In this document: one piece after another, positions 38,180 to 47,600 of the stretch | Numbering within the stretch: position 1 is the stretch's first letter | How the letters are laid out: every line of letters begins with the position of its first letter | From: Cephaloticoccus primus | Lineage (GTDB): Bacteria; Verrucomicrobiota; Verrucomicrobiia; Opitutales; Opitutaceae | Assembly: GCF_001580015.1 (NCBI RefSeq) | Contig: NZ_LSZQ01000030.1 | Location: 1 to 64,000, forward strand | Direction: 5' to 3' | Length of the DNA: 64,000 bases | The notes under the pieces: model-generated | Told to the model about the DNA's origin: nothing | Databases searched by the model: none | What the model saw: only the letters and a program-made list of their open reading frames with translations | Program-made: the position numbers and the translations under genes

Positions 38180-39115
38180 ATGGCTACACACTTAAAACCA
38201 CGGCTCGGTCTCGCACTCGCGGCCCTCGTTGCGGCGCTCGGCACAGCCACCGCCCAAGCCCAAACTCCAGTATTTTATGGCCCTTCGGGCGATGTGACTG
38301 GATCGCTCGCAGATAATCTCATCAGTAAACTCTACGCCGTCGAGGTCGACGGAGAGGCCTACTTGGAAAACCATGGTGTAATCACCCCGCTCAGCGCGCG
38401 TGAAGTCCATATCGCCGAAGGCTCGACCGTTTACACCGAAGAGGCGTCCACCACCACTTTGGTAATCTCCAACGGCACCGGCCTGTTTCTCAACGAAGAC
38501 GGACGCTTCAGTATCACGCGTGCCGCCCAAGAGCCCTTTGTCGGCGAGCGCGGCGACCTGATCGCCGAGCCTTCCGTCTCCAACATCCAGATTTATCACG
38601 AGAGCGGCGTGCTCGGTGTTTGCACCAGCCGACTTTTGCCGGACTCCCTGCTTGAAATCGTGACAGACGAGGCCGTCGTCCGCATCCCCGACGGGAAGCT
38701 CGTCTTCGAGCGTAATCGCGAGGGCACTTGGGTCACGCTGGTCGGCGGCGATGCCAGCGCGCAGGCCGGAAAGGTTTACTACGCGGGGCAAGGCCGTGAT
38801 CTCAACATCCACGAAAAGATCTTTTTTCCCGCCGATGGCGGCGAGCCCACCCTCACCAAGCTGAGTGGCCGCGACCTCAGCGAGATGGAAGGCATCGTCA
38901 CAATCGCCTGTCTCGCGCGCCGCAGCGTCTACTTCGATGCCCCCGGCGACATCATCACCACGCCTGACCAGGCGGAAGGCCCCGGCGATGGAATCATCGG
39001 TGTGCCCACAACCCCGGGCACGGGCGGTGGCGGCCCCGGTGGCGGTGGCGGCGGCACCCCACCTACGACCGTGCAGCCTCCTCCGAGCACCGTCAGCCCG
39101 GCAGCGATTCCCTGA
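38180..39115 (+). CDS. Exported FecR-like domain protein
   Basis: A signal peptide (LGLALAALVAALGTATAQAQ) is followed by a beta-rich body with a FecR-like pattern (VHIAEGSTVYTEEASTTTLV, NGTGLFLNEDGRFSI, SRLLPDSLLEIVTDEAVVRI) and a flexible Gly/Pro/Thr-rich tail (TPGTGGGGPGGGGGGTPP). FecR-like periplasmic domains are common in exported proteins of this phylum, often beside polysaccharide or secretion genes. There is no membrane anchor. It lies 120 bp after leuS and 169 bp before the barrel gene, and is probably part of the polysaccharide export module by position. Confidence 0.65.
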   Translation: MATHLKPRLGLALAALVAALGTATAQAQTPVFYGPSGDVTGSLADNLISKLYAVEVDGEAYLENHGVITPLSAREVHIAEGSTVYTEEASTTTLVISNGTGLFLNEDGRFSITRAAQEPFVGERGDLIAEPSVSNIQIYHESGVLGVCTSRLLPDSLLEIVTDEAVVRIPDGKLVFERNREGTWVTLVGGDASAQAGKVYYAGQGRDLNIHEKIFFPADGGEPTLTKLSGRDLSEMEGIVTIACLARRSVYFDAPGDIITTPDQAEGPGDGIIGVPTTPGTGGGGPGGGGGGTPPTTVQPPPSTVSPAAIP

Positions 39116-39284
39116 AATCGCCTCTTCGGCAACGCGTGCAGGAGATGGGGCCGCTCCCTGCCCCTCATCTCCGCTCGCGTAGCCGCACTCTCTCTTAAAC
39201 AAAGCCACTCTTAAGTACGCCCCTGCTTCCACCCGCTTCTTTTTAGCAAGAGACCGAACACCTAGTACCTGACTCCTTAAATAG

Positions 39285-40424
39285 ATGATGAAAATCACCT
39301 CCTCCAAATTCCTGGTGCCAGCAGCACTACTTGGCCTGTTTGCCAATCCGGGCTACAGCCTCGTGACTTTTAACGAGGGGCAAAACAGCCTCTTTGTTAA
39401 CCTGTCCACAGGCATGACCTGGGACTCCAATATTGACTCAAGCTCGGCCTCAAGGAGCGACCACATCTGGTTCGCCAACACGAGCCTCAACCTCGCCCGC
39501 CGCGCTGGGCTCATCAACCTGGATGCCTCGGCCACAGTGAACATCAGCCGGTTTAACGATCAGACGAGCGAGAACTTCGAGAATCCGGCCTTCAGGTTTA
39601 ACGCCACCAAGACCGGTGGCCGCACCACCGGCTCGCTCTCGCTGAGCGCGCAGCGCCAAAACCGCGCGGACTCGGCGGCCAACATTCGGAACCAGTCTTG
39701 GGCCTACGACGCGCAGCTCAACCTGCGCTACCCGATCATCTCGCGCTACTCGCTCACTGGCGGGGCTGGCTTCTCCGAGCGCCGCTTCCAAAACGCGCCT
39801 AACTATATCGTCAACGACCGCGTCACCAACTGGAACGCCGACCTCTCCTACGCCTACACCGATCAGACCAACCTCACCGCAGGTTATCGTGGCCGCTACG
39901 GTGAGACCAGCGCGCACGACTCCTACTACGACCACGCCTTCCTCGTGGGGATTAACGGGAAAATCCTCCCCAAGCTCACGGGTAACCTGAGACTCGGTTA
40001 TCAAAACCGCGACAACACCAAGGCTAGCCAGGGCTCGCACAGCAGCATGACTGTCTCGGGCTCGGCGGATTGGAAAATCTCCCAGCGACTGGGCGCCAAC
40101 TTTAGCCTGTCGAAGGACTTCAGCGTCGCCTCGACCAACATCCACACCGACACGCTCAGTGCAGGTGCCTCGCTCAACTACTCGCTTGGGGCCCGCTTCT
40201 CCGCCCACACCGGCATCAATGGTGGTGAGTCGCGCTTCCTCGGTGCTGCAGGTGGGGGCCGCAAGGACGAGTTCTTCGGCGCCAGCATCGGTGGCTCTTA
40301 CAGCGTCTATGGCGATCTCCTGAGGGTAAACCTCGACTACTCCTACTTCCGTAACTGGTCGAACACCTCGATCTCCGACTACGAGCGCAACTCGATCAGC
40401 CTCTACGCATCGAGCCGCTTCTAA
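39285..40424 (+). CDS. Outer-membrane beta-barrel protein of polysaccharide locus
   Basis: A signal peptide (FLVPAALLGLFANPGYS) is followed by repeated alternating amphipathic strands (FVNLSTGMTWDSNIDSSS, GSLSLSAQRQNRADSA, NLRLGYQNRD), ending in a terminal Phe (SISLYASSRF), the signal for BAM-assisted assembly. It resembles the BBP2-type barrels encoded beside wza/wzc genes, which may form the outer-membrane export channel. Two ATG codons in tandem (39285, 39288) could serve as start. Wza follows after 23 bp. Confidence 0.78.
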   Translation: MMKITSSKFLVPAALLGLFANPGYSLVTFNEGQNSLFVNLSTGMTWDSNIDSSSASRSDHIWFANTSLNLARRAGLINLDASATVNISRFNDQTSENFENPAFRFNATKTGGRTTGSLSLSAQRQNRADSAANIRNQSWAYDAQLNLRYPIISRYSLTGGAGFSERRFQNAPNYIVNDRVTNWNADLSYAYTDQTNLTAGYRGRYGETSAHDSYYDHAFLVGINGKILPKLTGNLRLGYQNRDNTKASQGSHSSMTVSGSADWKISQRLGANFSLSKDFSVASTNIHTDTLSAGASLNYSLGARFSAHTGINGGESRFLGAAGGGRKDEFFGASIGGSYSVYGDLLRVNLDYSYFRNWSNTSISDYERNSISLYASSRF

Positions 40425-40447
40425 TCGCCCTAACCTGAGGACAAACG

Positions 40448-41092
40448 GTGAAACGCCTCCCCTGCATCAAAGCACTCTGCTGCCTGCTGGCCCTCCTGGC
40501 CAGCAGCCTGATCGTCCACGGACAATCCAGGCAAAGGCAGCACGGAGGTCCCGCCCAGCCCTCCACCGCTCAAACCTACCGGATCGCGACCAACGACAGC
40601 TTGCGCGTGGTCGTCTTTCAGGAGCCCGACCTGGAAATCACCGCGCGCATCGATGCCAGCGGGATGGTAAACCTGCCCCTCCTCGGGCAGATCCGGATCA
40701 GTGGCCTCACCATCCCCGAAGCCGAGCGCGCCATCGCCACCGCGTACCAAAACGAGCGCTACCTGCGCGACCCGCAGATCACCATCTCGATCGTCGATTA
40801 CGCGCCGCGCGAAGTCTCCATACAGGGCCAGGTACGCTCACCGGGCCGCTACCCGATCCCGGTTGAGCACCCGCTAACCCTCGTCGAACTCGTCACCCGT
40901 GCGGGCGGCTTCACCGATGTCGCACGCGGCACCGCAGTCACCGTCACCCGAGTTAATTCCGACGGTACTCGCCAAATTTTCACTGTCGATGTAGCCAGCC
41001 TGATCCGCGGTCGCTCCCGAGCGAGCACCGAGGATAACGCCCTCGTCCTGCTCCCGGGCGATATCGTCTACGTCCCCGAACGCATTATCTGA
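40448..41092 (+). CDS. Polysaccharide export protein (Wza/GumB-like)
   Basis: This is a periplasmic/outer-membrane export component. A signal peptide (LCCLLALLASSLIVHGQ) leads to the Poly_export domain (YRIATNDSLRVVVFQEPDLE, GMVNLPLLGQIRISGLTI) and one SLBB domain (EVSIQGQVRSPGRYPIP, LTLVELVTRAGGF), ending in PGDIVYVPERII. At 214 residues it is the short form without extra SLBB repeats and without a lipobox Cys at the cleavage site. It uses a GTG start with GAGGA 6 nt upstream. The next gene begins 3 bp after its stop. Confidence 0.92.
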   Translation: MKRLPCIKALCCLLALLASSLIVHGQSRQRQHGGPAQPSTAQTYRIATNDSLRVVVFQEPDLEITARIDASGMVNLPLLGQIRISGLTIPEAERAIATAYQNERYLRDPQITISIVDYAPREVSIQGQVRSPGRYPIPVEHPLTLVELVTRAGGFTDVARGTAVTVTRVNSDGTRQIFTVDVASLIRGRSRASTEDNALVLLPGDIVYVPERII

Positions 41093-41095
41093 CCT

Positions 41096-43351
41096 ATGGC
41101 TGAACCTGCCGCTGGCATGCCGCCCCCATCCACTCCCTTGGGCGCGGGTGCCTCTACTGACCCCAATATGCCCGCCGGGCAGAGCCGCTCGCTGCGCGAC
41201 TACTACGTCATCCTGCGCGAGCGTTTCTGGATCGCCCTGCCGCTGGCCCTGCTCGTCGCGCTGGGCATCGGCTACTACCAGGCGCGGCAAACGCCCATGT
41301 ACGCCAGCACGGCGATCATCCAGTTCGAGCGGCCCGAGACCATCGTCACTACCCAAGGCGTCGTCGATGCCTCGATCCGCAACGAGATCGACCTCAACAC
41401 CTACATTCACCAGCTCACCAGTAATCGCGTCCGCACCCGCGTCCTTGAGTCACTCACACCCGAGGAGATCGCGATCATCCAGCGCCCCTACCTGAAATCG
41501 CAGCCTCCCGGCGAGCCGCTCCCTCCCCTCGCTGCGATGCTTGGGCTCCTGAGCATCGACCCCGTGCGCAACAGCTTCATCCTGCGGCTCACCGTCGGCC
41601 ATCAGGACCCCGAGGCCGCAGCCATCCTCGCGCAGCGGCACGTCGACCAGTTTCTCAGCTACCTGCTCGATAACATCAGCGGTGTAAACGATACCGCGCT
41701 CGATTTTCTCCACGAACGCGCCGAGCAGCTCCGCCTGGAGTCCGAAGCCAAGGCCCAGAAGCAGCAGGAGTACATGGAGAAGAATAACCTGATCTCGCTC
41801 GATAGCAGTACCAGCATCGTCGACAACCGGCTCCTCACGATCAACGGAGCCCTCACCGCAGCGCGCCTGCGACTCCTCGAGGTCGAGTCGATCGCCAAGC
41901 AAGTCGCCGACTATCAGGAATCCGGGGACAACCTCCTCGAAATCACCTATATCGGAAGCTACGGCACCGTCGCCCCGCTGCGCACCCAGCTCAGCACACT
42001 ACTGCAAGAGCAAGCCCGCCTCGCCGAGCGCTATCTGGAGCGGCACCCGCGGATGATCGAGACCACCAACGCCATCATCACGACCCAGGAGCACCTCGAC
42101 TTCGCCGTCCAGGGCGCCATCGCCGATCTCCACGCGAGCCTGACCGAGGTAAACAAAACCATCTCCCAGCTCGAAACCGAGTACACCGCCGCCGAGCAGG
42201 AAGCGCTCAACCTGCGCAACATGCGCGTCGACTTCGAGAGCCTCCAGAACGAAGCCCTCGTCGCCCGCTCAAACTACATGCAGATCCTCGACCGGCTTAA
42301 CCAAACCACTACCACCAAGTATCTGGAAAAAGTACCGATCCGGCTCCTCGACCGCGCGCAAGTCGCCAGCCACCCCTACACCCCCAATTTCCCGAAAATC
42401 ATCCGCGTGTGTGTGATGATGTTCCTGGTCGTCTTCTTCGGCACGGCCTTCGGCCTCGATTTCATCGACGACCGGATCAAGAGCGCCTGGGACATCGAGA
42501 ACTTCCTCAACACAAGCCTGCTCGGCATCGTCCCCGACCTTAACAACGTCAAGGACGAGGATAAATACACGCTGCTGCTCAAAGATACGAACCCGACAGC
42601 CGTCGAAGCATTCACGGGCATCTACAGCGCGGCCAAGACGCACAGCCTCGTTGATTACCCGAAGGCGATGCTCGTCACCAGTACCATCCCGGGCGAAGGC
42701 AAGACCCTCGTCTCCGCCAACCTCGCCGCCAGCTTCGCCCGCCACGGCAAGCGCACGCTGCTCGTCGACTGCGACTTGCGCCGCCCCATGCTCCACCGCC
42801 GCTTCGACCTCGCCAACACCAGCGGCCTGATCCCCTTCTACGAATCCGGCGCCAGCCTCGATACCGACCTGTCCACCGATCCGACCCTCGGTATCGTCAA
42901 GCTGAACGAAAACCTCTCGCTGCTGCGCTCCGGCGGGCGCTCGCGCCGCCCCACCGAGCTCCTCGAATCCGATCTCTTTGGCGACCTGCTTAAAAAACTC
43001 GGCCGATACTACGACCTCATCGTCATCGACTCGCCGCCGCTTGGTGCCGTAACCGACGGGCTCCTCATAGCCGAGCGCGTGGACGAAGTCGCCTACGTCT
43101 GCCGCTTCAACCGCGCCCACCGCAAGCACATCCAGCTCTACATGCGCGCCCTGCGCAACGCGAAGACGGAGATCCTCGGCGTCATCCTCAACGGCCTCGC
43201 GCCGCGCCGCGTCGAGTACTACTCCAACTACCGCTACTACCGCAGCTACGGCAAATACACCAACGTCGAGCCAGCCCGTGGTGAGCTCGACCGTGAGCCA
43301 GCCCGCGCCCCGGAAGCCGCACCCGCGGCGGAACCGGCAGTCGCCGCCTAG
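41096..43351 (+). CDS. Polysaccharide co-polymerase with BY-kinase domain (Wzc-like)
   Basis: This inner-membrane protein controls polysaccharide chain length and export. A Wzz-type N-terminal domain has the first membrane helix (FWIALPLALLVALGIGYY) and a long coiled-coil periplasmic part. The second helix is VCVMMFLVVFFGTAFGL. The cytoplasmic tyrosine autokinase domain has Walker A (STIPGEGKTLVSANLA), Walker A' (LLVDCDLRRPMLHR) and Walker B (LIVIDSPPLG). A tyrosine cluster (VEYYSNYRYYRSYGKY) near the C-terminus is the likely autophosphorylation site. At 751 residues it is complete. No glycosyltransferases or Wzx/Wzy are adjacent. Confidence 0.93.
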   Translation: MAEPAAGMPPPSTPLGAGASTDPNMPAGQSRSLRDYYVILRERFWIALPLALLVALGIGYYQARQTPMYASTAIIQFERPETIVTTQGVVDASIRNEIDLNTYIHQLTSNRVRTRVLESLTPEEIAIIQRPYLKSQPPGEPLPPLAAMLGLLSIDPVRNSFILRLTVGHQDPEAAAILAQRHVDQFLSYLLDNISGVNDTALDFLHERAEQLRLESEAKAQKQQEYMEKNNLISLDSSTSIVDNRLLTINGALTAARLRLLEVESIAKQVADYQESGDNLLEITYIGSYGTVAPLRTQLSTLLQEQARLAERYLERHPRMIETTNAIITTQEHLDFAVQGAIADLHASLTEVNKTISQLETEYTAAEQEALNLRNMRVDFESLQNEALVARSNYMQILDRLNQTTTTKYLEKVPIRLLDRAQVASHPYTPNFPKIIRVCVMMFLVVFFGTAFGLDFIDDRIKSAWDIENFLNTSLLGIVPDLNNVKDEDKYTLLLKDTNPTAVEAFTGIYSAAKTHSLVDYPKAMLVTSTIPGEGKTLVSANLAASFARHGKRTLLVDCDLRRPMLHRRFDLANTSGLIPFYESGASLDTDLSTDPTLGIVKLNENLSLLRSGGRSRRPTELLESDLFGDLLKKLGRYYDLIVIDSPPLGAVTDGLLIAERVDEVAYVCRFNRAHRKHIQLYMRALRNAKTEILGVILNGLAPRRVEYYSNYRYYRSYGKYTNVEPARGELDREPARAPEAAPAAEPAVAA

Positions 43352-43364
43352 CTGTCAGATAGTC

Positions 43365-43560
43365 GGGCGAAAGGATTAATCCTCTACCCAAAGAATCCGC
43401 CCAAACGGGATTTCGCCCTCGTTCGCGCTTTGGGGCTCCTCGCCTGTCGCGAAGCGACAGGGAGGCCAATTTGGGAATCGGCCCCGTCGCTACGCGGCGG
43501 AACACGATTCCCAAATTCAATGGCACGTGGCGCCACGCCACCGCCCCACGCGCAGTGGCA
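43365..43560. repeat. Mosaic hairpin repeat, copy 4 (short)
   Basis: This copy lies between the Wzc-like gene and lpxI. Modules: a small hairpin GGATTAATCC at 43373-43382; the core in the copy-1 orientation (CGCCCAAACGGGATTTCGCC) at about 43398; hairpin B at 43443-43461 (CCTGTCGC-GAA-GCGACAGG); hairpin C at 43468-43517 (arms AATTTGGGAATCG / CGATTCCCAAATT); and edge E (CCGCCCCACGCGCAGTGG). There is no D hairpin in this copy. Confidence 0.83.
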
Positions 43561-43643
43561 GTTTTCGCTCCGGAGTATGAAACTATTTCGCTTCAAAAAG
43601 AGCTGCCTCACCGGCCCGCAGACCTGCTAAACGTGTGAGCGTG

Positions 43644-44495
43644 ATGCCTGCCTCCGCTTTTTTGCCCAGAGACTTCGATCCGAGCCGTCCGCTTGGGCTG
43701 ATCGCGGGCAAAGGGCAGTACCCCCTCCTCGTCGCACAAGCCGCCCGCGACAGCGGCGTCCCCGTCCGGCTCATTGCCTTTGAAGGCGAGACCTCTGCCG
43801 AACTCCTCGCACTCTTCCCCGAAAACGAACGCGAGACCATCCTCGTCGGCCAGCTCGGCAAACTCCTTAAAACCCTCACGCGCTTCGGCTGCGGCTCGGC
43901 ACTCATGGCCGGCCAGATCACCCCGCGCCGCCTCTTCAAAGGGCTGCACCCCGACTTCAAAGCCGCCCAGCTCCTCTTCTCGCTCAAGCGCCGAAACGCC
44001 GAAACCATCTTTGGCGCAATCGCCGCCGAAATCGAAAAACTCGGCATCGCCATGCTCGATGCGCGCAGCTTTCTCGACGCACACCTGCCAACGGCAGGGA
44101 ACATGACGGGCGGCAAATTCCCGATCCCCGACGAATATCTCGCACACGGAATCGCAATCGCTCGCGAATGCGCGCGGCTCGACATCGGCCAAGGCTGCGT
44201 CGTGCGCAAAGGCACCGTCCTCGCTGTCGAAGCCTTTGAAGGGACCGACGAAATGCTCCGCCGCGCAGGCCAGTTCAAGACCGAAGACGCCCTCTTCGTG
44301 AAAACCGTAAAACCCGCGCAAGACTACCGCTTCGACGTGCCCTGCTTCGGCCTGCACACCCTCGACGTCATGCGCGAAGCCGGCATCCACGCCGCCGCCC
44401 TCAAGTCAGGCAGCGTCATCCTCCTGGATAAGCCCGCCATCCTGACCCGCGCCCACGACTGGAAAATCGCCCTCCTGGGCTTTGACGACGAGTGA
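43644..44495 (+). CDS. lpxI: UDP-2,3-diacylglucosamine pyrophosphatase LpxI
   Basis: This peripheral inner-membrane enzyme of lipid A synthesis cleaves UDP-2,3-diacylglucosamine to lipid X and UMP; it replaces LpxH in many Gram-negative groups. The DUF1009 features are LGLIAGKGQYPLLVAQAARD, GSALMAGQITPRRLF, HLPTAGNMTGG, DIGQGCVVRKGTVLAVEAFE and the C-terminal DVPCFGLHTLDVMREAG. Length (283) is normal. ATG 43644 is preferred; a GTG nine bases upstream is in frame. Its presence shows that the organism makes lipopolysaccharide. Confidence 0.94.
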   Translation: MPASAFLPRDFDPSRPLGLIAGKGQYPLLVAQAARDSGVPVRLIAFEGETSAELLALFPENERETILVGQLGKLLKTLTRFGCGSALMAGQITPRRLFKGLHPDFKAAQLLFSLKRRNAETIFGAIAAEIEKLGIAMLDARSFLDAHLPTAGNMTGGKFPIPDEYLAHGIAIARECARLDIGQGCVVRKGTVLAVEAFEGTDEMLRRAGQFKTEDALFVKTVKPAQDYRFDVPCFGLHTLDVMREAGIHAAALKSGSVILLDKPAILTRAHDWKIALLGFDDE

Positions 44496-44672
44496 GCCCC
44501 GCTCCTTTTCCGGGGAGGTGCACGACAGCACAAGCGACGGCTCATAAGCCCCCTCGGAAGATTTGGGCTGGCAGCTTGATGTGCAGGCGCAGGGCGACAT
44601 CGTGAGGTCGCTTCAACCTTGGTTATCGGTGAGGGAGCCCCCCCTTTTTTCGCCCCCCTGTTTGTGTGCCCC

Positions 44673-45566
44673 ATGTCCCTGTTTTTCCTCAGCACCATGT
44701 TGGTGCCGGCACGAGGTGCGTGTCGCCGGCTCTGCCTGATTTTAGCAATACCTGTTGTTATACTTTTGGCGTTGCAAGTGGGCGGGGCTCCACTCGCTGC
44801 GGGTGCCCCGAGCCTCGACGATCCGTGGGAGGATGTGCTTCGCACGCGCTATACGGCAGCCTCGAAGAAGTTCGAGCGGCTTCACGCGGCCAACCCCGAC
44901 GACAGGCGAATCGCGGTGGCCCATGCGGCGGCACTGCTAACGCGCGACCCGATGACGCGGGGCAACGTCCGCAAGGCCCGAGCCACGCTCATAAATGTGG
45001 TCAACGAAACCCCTGCCAGCGAAGCAGAGTATCGCCCCCTGGCGCTGCTCTTACTCGGGCGCATTGATCACGACCATGTGGAGCCCGTGCAGTTCGAGAG
45101 CGCACGCGCGTTTTACGAGCAGCTCCGCAGCGAATACCCCGAGCACACTCTCGCCGATCAAGCCGCGGTGCAGTTGATGATGCTCGCGTATTGGCAACAC
45201 TCCGCCACCGAGCCCGAGGCGGTTGCAGAGGAGCTGGAGGCGATACTCCCATCGGTGAAAAGCCAGTATGCCCGTCTCATGCTACACACGCTGGCCGTAG
45301 GGCTCTACTCGGACAAGCTGGGCGACTGGGACGCAGTGCTGCGGCATCTCGCTACATCGCTCGCACAAGGATCCACCGATCACAGTATCCACCTGAGGAT
45401 CGGTTGGGTCGCCCGCAAAATCGGCCTGCCCAAACTGGCTGCTGAGCACTACCGCGCTTTTGCGCAAGCCGCACCGCGCGACATACGCGCGCACACGTCG
45501 CTACGAATCGCACGCGAGCTCGAGCAGGAGGAGCCCAGCGCCGCGCAGCCGGGTAAAAACGAGTAA
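44673..45566 (+). CDS. Exported TPR-like repeat protein
   Basis: A hydrophobic N-terminal segment (CLILAIPVVILLALQVGGAP) acts as signal or anchor. It is followed by helical repeats with tetratricopeptide spacing (YTAASKKFERLHAANPDDRR, ARAFYEQLRSEYPEHTLADQ, LPKLAAEHYRAFAQAAPRD). Such proteins usually act as scaffolds; no enzyme motif is present. ATG 44673 is chosen, with ATG 44697 and an upstream in-frame codon at 44619 as alternatives. It lies 62 bp before the solute-binding protein gene on the same strand, so the two may be co-expressed. Confidence 0.65.
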   Translation: MSLFFLSTMLVPARGACRRLCLILAIPVVILLALQVGGAPLAAGAPSLDDPWEDVLRTRYTAASKKFERLHAANPDDRRIAVAHAAALLTRDPMTRGNVRKARATLINVVNETPASEAEYRPLALLLLGRIDHDHVEPVQFESARAFYEQLRSEYPEHTLADQAAVQLMMLAYWQHSATEPEAVAEELEAILPSVKSQYARLMLHTLAVGLYSDKLGDWDAVLRHLATSLAQGSTDHSIHLRIGWVARKIGLPKLAAEHYRAFAQAAPRDIRAHTSLRIARELEQEEPSAAQPGKNE

Positions 45567-45628
45567 CCCGCCCGCCATCACCCCTCGTTCCCCACAGCCA
45601 GAGCTCTGCGAACACTCAGCCCCGCCCC

Positions 45629-47209
45629 ATGAGAAACGTCAAAACACTGCGCAACAGGATCGGCACCGGCATTCTCACCCTCGCGCTCCTCGCCTCCTTC
45701 TGGACAGTCGCCTCGCGCAACATCCAGGAGCTAGCCAGCGACCAGATCGAAATCCGCATCGGCCACTCCGAACTCCACACGGGCATGCGCGAAGCCTTCG
45801 AGGCTGCGATCAAAGCCTACCAAGCACTCCACCCCGGAGTGCGGATCGTGCAGACGCCGATCCCCCAGCGGATCTACCCCGCTTGGTCGCGCACACAGCT
45901 CGTCGGCGGTACCGCCCCCGACATCATGCCGCTGGCGGGGACCGAGATAGAGATCACCCAGTTCTTCCTGCCGCTGACGGATTTGGTCACCGCGCCCAAT
46001 CCCTACAACGCAGGCACGAGCCTCGAAGGAGTCGCTTGGCGGGACACCTTTTTCGACGGGCTCACAGGCATCAGCGACCGCATGCGCTGGACTGCGCCCG
46101 ACGAAGTTTTCGGCGTCATGCTGCAAACCACTTCGCTGCGGCTCTATATCAACCGCGATATGCTGCGCGAAATCACCGGCAGCGATGCGCTCCCCCGCGA
46201 GTACGCCGATCTCTACGCGCTTGGCCAAAAGATCCGCAACTACAACCAGCGCACCGGTAAGCGCCTCATCCCGATTGCCAGTTGCAAGCCCTACGCCGAG
46301 TACACCTTCGACCGCATCGTCGCCTCGCAGACGCAAAAATTCCTCACCGAGTACAGCTTTCACATGATGCCTTGGGGGCTCTATCGCCCGATGTACGATG
46401 GGGTTTTCACCTACAGCGAGACTCCCGAGTTCGTGAGCAGTCTGGAGCTGATGCACGAAGTATCGCAGCTCCTGAGCCCCGGGTTTCAACAGTTTGCCCC
46501 GGAGGATGCCATCGCCACCTATCTCCAGCAGCGCAGCGTGATGCTCGTCGCCGGCAGTTGGGATTATGCGGTACTGATCGACCGGGTGCCCTTTGAGACC
46601 GTCGTCAGCACTCTGCCGATGCCCTCGACAAACGATCCCCGATACGGACGCTTCACACTCGGGCAGGCTGCTGAGCCGGTTAAAACCACCGCCGCACTGG
46701 GCGTCATTCGCACAAGCCCGCATCCCGAGGTCGCAATCGATTTCCTGAGGTTTCTAACCAGCCAGCCAATCGCCACCGAGTTCGCCAACATCAGCAAACG
46801 CCTCTCTGCGATTATCGACGTCCCCGTGCCCGAAGGGCTCCAGCTCATGGCCGCGCAAACCGAAGGCGAAATCCCGGGCTTCCGCGTCGATAATTTTCTC
46901 GGCAGTCACAACATCGTAAACCTCATCCAGCGGCACATCCACAAGGTGATCGGGCCGCAGCCCGACCTGCGCGGCTTTGCCGAAACAATCGATGCCGAGC
47001 TCCCCCGCCAGATCCGCGAAGACCTCAGAACCTACCAACGCTTCGACCGCCAGAATACCCAGCGGCTTGATGCGCTGCTCGCGCTGCACTACCTGCTGCC
47101 CTACGAGCACCCCGCACACGCCAACTGGATCGTGCACGCCGAAGCCCAGAGCGGGAGCCAACACCGCTACATGGAATACCAACTCTACCTGGAAGATGCC
47201 CAACCATGA
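45629..47209 (+). CDS. Extracellular solute-binding protein, family 1 (orphan)
   Basis: The N-terminal signal/anchor is IGTGILTLALLASFW. The body matches sugar-type ABC binding proteins: EIRIGHSELHTGMREAFEAA, IKAYQALHPGVRIVQT, GGTAPDIMPLAGTEIE, and late segments AAEPVKTTAALGVIRTS and HPEVAIDFLRFLTS. At 526 residues it is about 100 longer than usual, with an extra helical C-terminal part. No permease or ATPase genes are adjacent, which is unusual for this family. The substrate is unknown, probably a saccharide. Confidence 0.8.
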   Translation: MRNVKTLRNRIGTGILTLALLASFWTVASRNIQELASDQIEIRIGHSELHTGMREAFEAAIKAYQALHPGVRIVQTPIPQRIYPAWSRTQLVGGTAPDIMPLAGTEIEITQFFLPLTDLVTAPNPYNAGTSLEGVAWRDTFFDGLTGISDRMRWTAPDEVFGVMLQTTSLRLYINRDMLREITGSDALPREYADLYALGQKIRNYNQRTGKRLIPIASCKPYAEYTFDRIVASQTQKFLTEYSFHMMPWGLYRPMYDGVFTYSETPEFVSSLELMHEVSQLLSPGFQQFAPEDAIATYLQQRSVMLVAGSWDYAVLIDRVPFETVVSTLPMPSTNDPRYGRFTLGQAAEPVKTTAALGVIRTSPHPEVAIDFLRFLTSQPIATEFANISKRLSAIIDVPVPEGLQLMAAQTEGEIPGFRVDNFLGSHNIVNLIQRHIHKVIGPQPDLRGFAETIDAELPRQIREDLRTYQRFDRQNTQRLDALLALHYLLPYEHPAHANWIVHAEAQSGSQHRYMEYQLYLEDAQP

Positions 47210-47509
47210 AGGGCGCGCGGGCGCGGGCAGGGCGGTGGAAATCGTTGGACGGCCCTTCCCTTTCACTACGCCCGTCGGCTGCGCCGCATTTTGGCTTGTG
47301 CGTCATAAATCGGGAAAACGCTAGACAGCGCGGAGCGCCCTTACACTGTCGGCGGCTTGCATCAGGAATGAGTTGGTCGCTTTCCCCCCAAAGGAAAATG
47401 ATCAGCTCCGCCAACCGGGCCGGGAGCGGCCACGGTGGATCGGGTGAAAGCCCGGATGTGCGCCCCCTCTCCCCCCCAAGGAGAAGGCGAACCAAGAACG
47501 CTCCTGAAG
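47210..47509. other. Gap without a convincing gene
   Basis: About 300 bp after the solute-binding protein. A frame at 47206-47550 overlaps the upstream stop (ATGA), but its product has no protein-like pattern. Two similar stretches, CTTTCCCCCCAAAGGAAAA near 47381 and CTCTCCCCCCCAAGGAGAAG near 47467, flank a GC-rich segment that could fold (GGGTGAAAGCCC near 47440). I could not match it to a known RNA family. Confidence 0.4.
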
Positions 47510-47548
47510 AAGCCGACCTGATGCCCTGTCATACGGTCGGCTTTTTTT
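47510..47548 (+). terminator. Intrinsic terminator
   Basis: AAGCCGACC (47510-47518) pairs with GGTCGGCTT (47535-47543) across a 16-nt loop, and the T run continues to 47548. It would end transcripts coming from the solute-binding protein gene and isolates the small gene at 47601. Confidence 0.85.
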
Positions 47549-47556
47549 GAAACCTG

Positions 47557-47599
47557 ATGCGTGATCCCCCACTCGAACAAACCCGCAAGTATCACGCAT
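47557..47599. promoter_or_regulatory. Inverted repeat before the small integrase-like gene
   Basis: ATGCGTGAT (47557-47565) and ATCACGCAT (47591-47599) form perfect 9-bp inverted arms with a 25-bp spacer, ending one base before the start codon at 47601. The position suggests an operator for autoregulation or a structure blocking the ribosome site; no Shine-Dalgarno is seen otherwise. Confidence 0.5.
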
Positions 47600-47600
47600 T

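Noticed and set aside
47206-47550. 114-codon frame overlapping the solute-binding protein stop
   Set aside because: Overlap ATGA is attractive, but the product is Arg/Ser-rich with no pattern, and it runs through an intrinsic terminator.
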